A stretch of DNA of 64,000 nt, taken from assembly GCA_021234155.1 (NCBI GenBank), contig JAJEKV010000090.1:3973319-4037318 (forward strand). Direction: 5' to 3'. Source of the stretch: Isoetes taiwanensis (taxonomy: Eukaryota; Streptophyta; Lycopodiopsida; Isoetales; Isoetaceae). Below the pieces are notes generated by a model, which worked only from the letters and a program-made list of their open reading frames with translations, searched no databases and had not been told where the DNA came from. Positions 55,091 to 64,000 of this stretch are shown here, one piece after another. Positions within the stretch are counted from its first letter, which is position 1; each line of letters opens with the position of its first letter. The position numbers were made by a program, and so were the translations under genes.

Positions 55091-58000
55091 TGTTTTCTAT
55101 CTCCTGTTTATAACCTCATGTCCAGCGCAACAAAATACTTGTAAAATTCCTCCCTGCTTAGAAAGTGTGGCATTCTGGTTAGAAAGGACCACTTAATGTT
55201 GTTAGATGACAATTCACGATAAATAAGGAAACTAAAGTTTCAAATGCCTTTTATTACACAAATAGAAGTAAGGACACAAGTATCAACGAGGCACAATATG
55301 GCACCTTAGTAAATCCGTATTCATATCCTTTTCTTCTTTCTGGGTGATACTAGACATAGTGATGACTGGGATAACACCATAAATTTTACAAGCACTGAAA
55401 AAAGAATATCACGTAATCTGATCATGCCTAGGACTCCTGCTTCACCAACCTGCCTATCCTAGCAAATCTGTACCCAGGATAACTCGTAACTGGCTGTTAA
55501 GCTCATAGAAGATGCTTTGCTTCTGCGGAAGCGATAACAAAAATAGAATGCCTTGAGAGAAAAGATTCTTACCTCAATGAATTCAAACTTCTCATCCTCT
55601 TGCCAATGAAATCAGAGTGAAGTTTGAGCAGTGGCACATTTAATCTGAGGAAACCTGCCTTTTAAAAACCCCCGTGGTTTACATTCTAGCAAATAGAGGA
55701 GAGCTAGACAATATGATGTGGGAGTTTTTACACTTAAAATCCTGGGGTCCTTTTACACTCGAAATCTTGGGGTTAGATTCACACGCCATATGTGCTTGTG
55801 CATGCAAACTATTTATGCACTCAAAGATGCGCTCCGACCATGGGGGTGTGCATGTAGCATTACAGGCACCAAATGAACTATAGGATCCAATATAAGATAC
55901 ACGACGAATCCGTGTCCATAATTGCTCAGTATCAATAGGCACAAAACCAACCTAGATCGAAGTGATTTACTGCTCTGCTGAAAAACCGTTTTAAAAGGAA
56001 TCTATCAAGGATCCATTTGCTCTTCCACTTCTGCTCTGATAATGGCAAATATATTTCAATAGTCTGCACTGACCGGATCAAAAGCACACACAGAGCAGCT
56101 GCATACAAACGAAATATCCACCAGAAACCATTTTTTTGGTTGTTTTTGCTAGGGGACCCTCCAGATCCATTTTTTTTTCCGGTTGCCAGCATGAAGGGAG
56201 TAAATGGGATATGAAAGGCCTAGATTTATTTAGAGGACTAGAAAATTGCCCACACTCTATGTGATTGTTTGCAAAAAGTCGGGTATTAATGCGTGGGGTG
56301 GGGTAGTAATGTTGGAAGATGCAAAAAATAGCCAATACAGGGCCATGTGCTGATCCTCGGCCTCGGCCCAAAGAAAATAAGGCTTGAGATGAAGAATTGC
56401 GGCTTTTCATTATATGGAAAAAAAATTAGCAAATGGACGTTACAATGAGAAAGAAATAGATAGTTAGGCATTACCCATCAAACAAAATATGAAGAAAGTT
56501 AGCGGACAAGACTGCAGCAGGTTATGACAGGCTGAGGGTCCCCTACAGGGCTCATGCACCTTTTGAAGTTGGAAGCGACATGACAAGACTTTCTTGAGAC
56601 ACGAGCAACTAATTTTCAACATCATTTAGCTAAATCACACTAAGCCTAAACCGACAAAATAATCTCAAATAAACAAATTAAGTAATGCCAGAAGGATAGT
56701 TAATTGTTCCAAAAAGGAATTCTCAATTCTATTGCATCCGTACTCCTTGGGAAGCTTTATCAATAGTTTAGAAGACCCCTATGCAGAGGTATCCTATTAT
56801 ACCAAGCATATGCACAGACCCTAAATATGAAAAACATATTCTGATGCAATTGCCCAGAATTGGGGAGCTATCAAACTATAACACTCCATCTAGCCACTAG
56901 TTTAGAGGATGCCTATGCAGAGGTATCCTATTATACTGAGTATAAGCACAGATCCCATAATCCAAGAAAAGATAGGAGGCTTAAACCTAATATGACTAAT
57001 AGATTCTGATGCAATTGCCGGAAGAGATTATGTAATAACGAAAGTGAGATGTTTCTTGCTGAACATGCAAATAATGGAGCAACAAGACAATGGAGAAATA
57101 AATGCAATAAATTCTTCTTTGAATTTTAAGAGGCCGCTTTCTAGGTTGCTCCCATTGACATCTGATATATGTCCACATTGCTCCTCAAGAGGCAACTTAG
57201 ACAAAGCTCAGGGAGATAATGAATGCTTGGATAATGTGCAACGAGCCAAAGGAGTTTACATGCATCTTCTGAGAATTTAGCTGTAATTGATCAGGTGGTT
57301 ACAAATGTTGCAAAACATTGCTTATTCTTCATATCTCATTGCCATTGCAAACAGGCAAATGCATGCCAAGATCAAAGAAAAGGAGTATCTGCAGCAATTC
57401 AATTGATATGTATGGCAAAGGCGATTCAGTTTTGCAGGGCACATTGAGCATGGTTCTGGTCAAGAATGACTAAAATGTTTTGAACAACTGGACAAGGCAG
57501 ATTTATCAAATTTAATCGTAGCTTGAGAATCGTGGCGCAAGGGGATTCATGCACAAGAGAAGAGGTTTGTGTCTCTAAAGCCGGTGGTTAAAATTTTTTT
57601 GAAAAGCATCTACTTCACTAAGATGACAGGCTGAAAAAAAACTAGTTCTTACTTTTGGTAAGCTTTAAGCAATAGCCGGTCGCTGCAGGCTCAAGATCTG
57701 CAAAAACGCAATATGCACCGTCAAAACTTCAAAAAAGAACCAAGAATTCATCTTATGCCAGCACATATACGCTCTTGATCAGTTTGCAAACATATTGAGC
57801 TGATAATAATTGATTAAGGTAAACACAGGAAGGAAATGGCAGGCTGAAGGAGCGATGCTTAGCCACATTAGAGATACAGAATGTTGCGTATTCATATAGA
57901 AGTTTCTGTTCTGCAACACATCAGCAGCAAATGATTCTAAGGTATGTAGATCAAAATGTGGATTGACTACTACTGTTGTCCTAAACAGTCACCCCAAATT

Positions 58001-58720
58001 TTCACTAGAGCACTATCTTATACAATGTGTCAGTGCCCAACATCAAAGGAGAGGGGAACGTTTTGGTCCTTCAAATTCCAATAATTAATGTAAAAAGAGT
58101 CATAGCCATATGCTGGTACATTGAGTTCAAATCGTTCCTTCTTATTTGACGAATTAAAAGCCATAGACTATACAATTGCCATATAGAGGCTAGCACCAGA
58201 GAAATTATCACACAGACCCTATTCATCAGATAAAACTTTTAATCATGTCATGCAGAGATTACAGAGCAAAGTCTGGCAAATAGACATGTTGGTCTATACT
58301 AAAGTGAGAATCCGAAATGCAAATGGGCGTTTCAAATGCCAGGACGTCAATATTCTGTGATGCCGGGAACTATGATCTTGAATATGATCTTAATTACGGC
58401 TGGGATAGAGCTACAATAAATAGGAGCTAAGAAAACCCTGATTTACCTTTGTGGAGCATCTTCTGATCTAACCATAGGCGACGATCCGTACCTTTGTGGA
58501 GCATCCTGATCTAACCTACGCCACGGTCCAGAACGGCCCATCGAATTTTGAAGACCGTCTATTTTGTAGATCATGATCGAATGGCTTGAACCACATCCAA
58601 CTCAGATTCCTGACACGTGGATCGGGTAGCCTTCGACATAAGGGGCTGTGACGTCCTTTTGCCACATGGTGCCCTAGGTCATGAAAATGGCGCGCCATTT
58701 TTTGAGGATTGGCATGAAGC
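55091..58720. other. No recognisable gene; upstream region of the radial-spoke gene
   Basis: Minus-strand frames at 55932-56410 and the plus-strand frame at 57044-57280 have no recognised similarity. GCCTATGCAGAGGTATCCTA (or CCCTATGCAGAGGTATCCTA) with its flanks TTTAGA and ATAAGCACAGATCCC is directly repeated at 56766-56820 and 56901-56955. TACCTTTGTGGAGCATC..CTGATCTAACC is repeated at 58444 and 58490. The first few hundred bases after 55090 should hold the radial-spoke gene promoter. Confidence 0.3.
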
Positions 58721-58755
58721 GGATAAACACCCCTGCGACGCAGGGGTGTTTATCC
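58721..58755. repeat. Perfect 17-bp inverted repeat (hairpin)
   Basis: GGATAAACACCCCTGCG, one A, then CGCAGGGGTGTTTATCC forms a perfect 17-base-pair stem with a 1-base centre. There is no T-run or coding context to suggest a terminator. It could be a mobile-element end or a recombination site. Confidence 0.9.
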
Positions 58756-59667
58756 TCTTTAACCAGCAGGCAAGTTTCCTCACCCATTCCTACACCCACA
58801 GCTCGATTATCGTCTCCCATAGCTTGATTATCAACTCCCACAGCTGGATTTATCGCAGGTTCGGCACCTTCTAGAGCTGGATTATCAGCTCCGAGGCTGA
58901 ATTTGATGCTCAAAGCTGCCTGTTTCCTTAGATTGGAAAGCCTGCCAGTTAAAGAATCTAAACTTTTGCACATGGCAAGACAGAGCACTATCAGAGCAGA
59001 CTGGTGCATGTAAGCCGTCCATAAGCTGCATTATAGATGCATGCATTGATCCCATCAATACCTTCATCTTTAAGTCATGATGGAGTGAACGTTCACAATC
59101 ATAACATAATGATATGCAGCTATTCCAGCTATGATAGCCAGGAATGACAGAGAACTGCCTGGACACTGATAGGATGGCAAGGCGCTCCTGGAAAATGAAA
59201 GGTCCTCGGAGTACTAGAGCTATGGGTAGTGGAGTGTGGCGTCTGATCCTTGCAAGAACAACACATTTGAAGGCAGGGTATTTCCCAATCCCTCAGAGAG
59301 GACACGCACAAAGGATTGCATTGCATTGCATTGCGTTGCTTTTGTGCACGATTTATACATAATATAATATAAGAGAAACAAGGTTTGGGTATTGCTAAGC
59401 AAATGCATCTTTTGAGGGTTTTGAGAGGGGTGCATGTTGAAGCAATCTGTATTGTATCTATCTTCTGCACCAATGATCAATCACGAAGGAAATGGAATCT
59501 TTAGTTTGTCTTAGGCACATGCATATGTTGTTCCCTTTGAGCCCAACAAACCATTTTAAATTATCTTACCTAATGCCGAAGCCTTCAAAGTGAAGAGGGA
59601 TGGCATTCCCCGTGTCATTATTGCAATGAAATAGATGGCTACTACAACAAATCGGCGATTGTAGCAC

Positions 59668-60150
59668 AAAAATATATATACGACCAATTATTGGTAGTTA
59701 TTCGCAAATTCATATGGGGGGGTAAGATAGCTGGGGTTGCGTGGTCGGAAATGTGCCGAGATAGGAAAGACGGGGGATTGGGATGTAAAGACCCAATGGT
59801 CCAAGGGAAGGTTCTGGCAGCTAAATTTGTATGGAGAGCTATTCAAGAGGATGCATCTCCGGCTATTGCCTTTGTGAGTCACTGGCTTAAACAGGGGAAG
59901 ATAAAGGGGAAGCCTCCAACCTCGAGAGATGAGGTTGGTTCCTATTTCTATAAATTTTTAATGGGCCGAGGTACCTCCCCAATAATGAGGAAACTATTAG
60001 AAGCTTGGCAGGATGTTCTGAATCTCTTTAGCTTAGCAGATGCTCAGTGGGAGGTGGAGGGGGCTGAGTATATTTTGGAACACCAGGATTTGGATGAGGA
60101 ATACGCTCCCCCTTGCACTTATACACCCTCCTGTGTTCATTAAATGGCGG
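59668..60150 (+). pseudogene. L1-type LINE ORF2 C-terminal relic
   Basis: The plus-strand frame (59691-60143) reads IRKFIWGGKIAGVAWSEMCR, DRKDGGLGCKDPMVQGKVLAAKFVWR. This is the conserved post-RT region of plant L1-type ORF2 (FIWGG...VAW...C.PK.EGGLG..D....N.ALL.K..WR). The rest, GSYFYKFLMGRGTSPIM, continues the region more loosely. It is read without a stop to 60143, but the reverse transcriptase core upstream and the zinc-binding C-terminus are absent. This sequence differs from the LINE at 62.6-64 kb, so it is a separate family. The 5' end is bounded by unrecognised AT-rich DNA. Confidence 0.75.
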
Positions 60151-60806
60151 GCTGCTGGAATTTGCAAGGTAGGGCAGTTGTGGAAAAATGACAGATGGAT
60201 TACATGGACAAGATTTAAAGTCTTAATCCCAGGTGTTGGTGAAGGGGATAGGAAGATCTTTAGGAAGATTATGGTGAATATCAATATGCTTTCTGGTATT
60301 GTAGGGGGAGAGGACAGATGGCTATGTGAGGATGAAGCAGAGTATAAAGTCAGGGAGTTGTATGGATTGCTAATGCCACAGTCCCCATTAAAGGCTACAG
60401 GCAGGTTGGGATTAGACCAAACAGGCTGCAGCGGCTTATCTCTGCTGCAAGGCCATCTCGACTGTGCGATTCAAGGATCTTGCAGAATTTCTTGCCCTGA
60501 CCATGTCGAGGATCGTCTTATAAGCCCTGGTTTGTCAGATTCTTCCTTCTAGTTTCATTCCTTTGCTCTCAACATTGTGTTTTTTTAATGTTGCGATCGC
60601 CGGAGCTAAGAATTTTTCTGTATTTATGCAGGTATGGTCTTTACTTAGAAGATTCGATCAGCCTCAGAAGTATCCAAAATTTTGAAATGCTTCTTGTATT
60701 CTGTATACAATGTTTTTTTATTTTTGGCGGGGAGAATTGGGAAACAGCTGGTTGGAAACTTTACTTTTGAAGTTCGCTTCAAAAGTTGACCGGGTACAAT
60801 GTTTGA

Positions 60807-61128
60807 GTGAGAAAGAGGACTTTGTTGAGACAATTTATCTGTAGAGATGAATATAGAGCTTGTGATAGCTGGTGGAACCATTTTCTAGCCCTAATGAATT
60901 TATGGCAATGTTGCATGCTCATTCCTAGAAGCACAGCAAGTTGTGAGAGGCTTTTCTCGCCAAAATGCTATCAAGAGTGCTATAAAAACTCCTATGAACC
61001 TAGAGAGACTTGACGCAATAATGTTGGTATCATTATGTGATGAACCGTTCGAATCTATAGATTGGCAAGCGTGTTTCAAGGATTGGTATGCAGCAAAAGA
61101 TAGGAGAGTGATGTCGCTCGTTAGTTGA
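60807..61128 (+). pseudogene. hAT transposase C-terminal (dimerisation) relic
   Basis: In two frames, broken near 60950, the sequence reads HFLALMNLWQCCMLIPRSTASCERLF, then RGFSRQNAIKSAIKTPMN, LERLDAIMLVSLCDEPFESIDWQACFKDWY. This is the C-terminal dimerisation motif of hAT transposases (STASCERGFS..N.IKS..R..L....LDALM.ISL.G). Only the last 100 or so residues are present; the RNase-H-like catalytic core and zinc finger are not seen upstream. The fragment ends with a stop at 61126-61128. Confidence 0.8.
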
Positions 61129-62577
61129 TCTATTAACTCTTTTTGAGTTCTAATGCAAGTAATGCAGATGTGTTTTTGTTCTACATTTTTTATTTAAAAA
61201 ATTGGACTCTGTCATTTTAAATTTTTGTTTGTGAAAGTTAGATTTGAGAACTCCTTGTCACGTAAAAGGCATAAAATTATTTTGCCTGTCTTTGGAAAAC
61301 CATCAAATTTTAACATTGCTCCTTGCTCATGAATTCCACGAGATTTCCAAACGTCTGGCACATCCATGGCTGTAACCTAGGGTTATGGTCACATCAAGGT
61401 CACTTTCCTCCTCGTCGTCAATCTCTTTTTTCTTCCCTTATGCTTCATGTTTTCTAAAGCAAAGACATCTATACTAGGGACATCACCCTTAGAAGGCACC
61501 TTAAGTTTCTTAGGCATTGCTACTCTTTTCAACATCTTACCTATCAAGGAAGCTCTGTTTTAAATGCTACAATAACAAAAGGCATAAGCAAAACCACAAA
61601 AGATAACCATCGATCGCAGAAATGTTGCGGCACCAAGGACACCAGTAAACCACAGAAGATAGCTAGAGACCAAGCTAACTTAGAAACGCGAAGTAAATAA
61701 CTTAAGTTGGACCATCGACACTGCCATGTCCATGTTGCAGTCGTGTCCGACATAATCTCCACGTGCCAAATCCTTCTGCAAAGGAAAAAAAACTCCCAGT
61801 CGCCTTCTGCACGCAAGCTTTCATGGAGCGGGATACTTTTAACCTAGCTTGGGAGATCCTAGAGGTGTGATACCGGAGGACGAGATCGCTAAGAGCTATG
61901 ATCCCGGAGGACGGGATCCCATCCTCCGCAATAACTGCACAATATTCTTGGCCCTTATAGGAAAAATCAGGGCAAATTTCGTGTGGGATTTTTCTCCCTC
62001 GATCTGCCACGAAATTGGATGAGATCAGTTCGTGGCTGGTCGAAATTAGGTGGGCGAGAGGAGGAGGTAGCAGCGGAGGAGGAAGCAAGGCAAGCGATGT
62101 GCGATGGCCTCATTCCGACCGGGCAAAAAATTTGGCCATAACTGCGTAGTACGACGATCCCGGAGGAGGGGATCTCGCATCGGGATCCCAGAAAAAGGGA
62201 TCCATTTGGTGATCTCGGAGGGCAGAATCAACCCAAACCAAGGTAAAGCTATCCTCAGTCGCCTCCAAAGCAACATGTAAGCAAAAAAACAAAATTAAAC
62301 CCAACCTTAGCATTTCCAAAAACTGCTCATTGCCATTATCAAAATACGAATACAATTTTGGCATACAAATACATACAAAAGCATTACAAACATGTTCTCT
62401 CGCCCTCATTCTTCCACAATAAAGGATAAGTGTATTGCCATCCTTTTGTACGGTGCTCAATAGAAATCAATATGGCGGGCTTCTCTTACTATCAAGTTCA
62501 ATTATATTGTTCAGGTTGGAAAGTTGTGTAATGTGTACATAGAAACAACTTAGGAGAAGGTGCATAATCTAATTGGC
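61129..62577. other. No recognised gene; long minus-strand ORFs
   Basis: Minus-strand frames at 62460-62110 (116 aa) and 62088-61702 (128 aa) are open but carry no motif I recognise; they overlap partly with another frame at 62276-62046. The words CCCGGAGGACGGGATCCC and CCCGGAGGAGGGGATC recur at about 61904 and 62159. It may be a decayed gene or element. Confidence 0.25.
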
Positions 62578-62740
62578 AGCAAGGTAACCATCCTAAGGCT
62601 ATGTATATGGCATGGCAATATGCCCAACCAGATAGCCTAGATGGCAAATCTTGGCTGGCAGCAAGGTAATCATCCTAAGGCTATGCATGTGGCATGGCAA
62701 TATGCCCAACCAAATAGCCTAGATGGCAAATCTTGTCACA
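62578..62740. repeat. 82-bp tandem duplication
   Basis: The block CAGCAAGGTAACCATCCTAA, GCATGGCAATATGCCCAACCA, ATAGCCTAGATGGCAAATCTTG occurs at about 62576-62653 and again at 62658-62735 with few changes. It lies just 5' of the LINE relic and may mark its insertion site. Confidence 0.85.
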
Positions 62741-64000
62741 TGCCAAGTTGGCAATGCCCCGACAAGTTGGAGACCTGGATGCAAGAACATGGGGGCGGTA
62801 GCCCGCAGCTACCAGAGGCATATAGTATAAGGCAATTGCTCTATGCAGACGATGTAGACTTGCTATCCCATACAACCAAAGATGCAGCAAAGATTTGGGC
62901 GCTCTTAGTGGGTTCCGTGACACAACAGAATGACGGTGAACCCGCATAAAACTAAGCTCCCCGGCGGTCCTCTCCTCGCAAAGATGATATCCCGGATCTC
63001 TATTACGAGGAGGGCGTAAGGTGGATGTTGTAAGGACCTTCAAGTATCCGGGAATCGACTTTTGCGCTAGCATGTTATGGGATGACTGTGTGGAAAGACG
63101 AAGTCGGTATTGGGATGGAAAGCCCCAGTATGCTATGCGAGAATAGCCGCTTCTGAGAATAGACCTATGTGATCGAAAGCACGTAGAGCACACCTGTTCA
63201 GAGCACTCGTTGAACCAGTATTGTTGTATGGGGTAGAGGTCTGGGGTCCAGCAATTAGCAAGAACACCTGGGATCCAACAATTAGCAAGAACACCTGGCC
63301 TTCTTAACATACAGCCTAGGTATCAAGGACACGGTGCCTTATCAGGTTTTGCTATATGAGATTGGGTTCGCCCCAAAGAACATTCCGCTATCTTGCGCAC
63401 ATCTTGCATATTTCCACAAGGTCACCAAAGATGGATGCACAATGTCTTCCCCCGAGGGCTTTGTTATTGGCACAAGAGCCACAACGACTGAAGAGGGTAT
63501 GGCAGGAGCACTGTCAGGGGTGGTTCGCAATGTGGTCTATAGACTACCAGCAGATTGTGGCTATGCCTGATGCCCAGGGACAAGCTGCACACCTGAATGA
63601 GCGCTTCGCCACCACTCTGTGGGATGCAGCCACTCGTGCAAAGCCTAAAACAGAGCACTACCACACGCAAGTTAATTCAACACCGAACATGGCCCACACC
63701 AAGTTTGAAAGTGCATATATCTATGAAGAAACGGAGAGCTATTGCCTCCGTGGAGGACGGGTCCCATCATCTCGAAATTGAAACAGTCGTTGGACTATAG
63801 ATGGAGGGCGAGAAATCCCGGCATGAGAGAATATGCCGATGTTGCCACATGCGGATAGTAGAGGATGAGCACCATGCTCGCAAGAGTGTCCCCGCATATA
63901 CGCATATCCGAGCAACACATGCTGATCTTAGATGCTCTATGGCACCGGGCCGATCAATTGTTTGGGCATCGCCAATGGTTGCACGCCTCGCATCCTACAT
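62641..64000 (+). mobile_element. LINE relic, same family as the 5-kb copy
   Basis: The plus strand contains SIRQLLYADDVDLLSHT, the catalytic YADD motif of reverse transcriptase (62821-62870). Then, in other frames, HLFRALVEPVLLYGVEVWG appears at about 63190-63240, a small tandem duplication of the SKNTW codons at 63255-63300, and KDTVPYQVLLYEIG. The C-terminus at 63720-64000 has MKKRRAIASV and CRCCHMRIVEDEHHA, matching the zinc-binding tail of the copy at 5374-5709. Frames change at least five times and the element runs off the window end. The YADD motif is kept, but the protein cannot be continuous, so it is dead. Confidence 0.8.

Overview
The window is nuclear DNA from a land plant. It has GT-AG introns, plant-type Ty3/gypsy and L1-type retroelements, and plant housekeeping genes. 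One intact gene encodes a radial-spoke head protein of the motile axoneme (RSP4/6 family, 52450-55090, minus), so the plant probably makes flagellated sperm. That points to a seed-free plant (fern, lycophyte or bryophyte), with cycads and Ginkgo as alternatives. Low gene density, abundant broken transposons and many short tandem repeats favour a large repeat-rich genome such as a fern; the species is inference.

Only two genes look complete. One is a seven-exon ankyrin-repeat/AAA+ ATPase with a CbbX-like ATPase domain (20396-22414, plus; predicted 485 aa). The other is the six-exon radial-spoke gene (predicted 490 aa). Both assemble from splice-compatible exons with no frame breaks.

Around them lie gene remnants: a phosphatidylglycerophosphate phosphatase (17120-18710, minus, several frameshifts but recognisable intron sites), an alpha-kinase (about 26530-28245, plus), one exon of a 3-ketosphinganine-reductase-like SDR (30746-30937, minus), the C-terminal half of a TGS1-type cap methyltransferase (34509-34955, plus), a protein-kinase relic (42559-42786, minus) and a divergent histone H3 (48052-48351, minus) beside unrecognised degraded ORFs.

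Layout. 1-0.9 kb: tandem tRNA-like (SINE-like) repeats. 2-12 kb: nested retroelements; a gypsy relic (integrase, protease, nucleocapsid, gag on the minus strand) is split by a 5'-inverted LINE. 13-14.6 kb: L1-like relic. 17-23 kb: PGP phosphatase relic and ANK-AAA gene. 24-31 kb: gypsy RT relic, alpha-kinase, SDR exon. 32-45 kb: no intact genes; tandem repeats, fold-backs, a GGAAGGGTTTCC block, a copied TGS1 3' flank and a kinase relic. 46-51.5 kb: H3-bearing degraded region. 52-55 kb: radial-spoke gene. 59-64 kb: LINE and hAT remains. Three short repeat families recur: R1 (15.3, 28.7, 41.9 kb), R2 (18.8, 31.5, 43.6 kb) and one LINE family at 5 kb and 63 kb.

The genes share no operon or pathway; each stands alone in transposon-rich DNA. 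All identifications rest on reading the translated sequence, without database searches.
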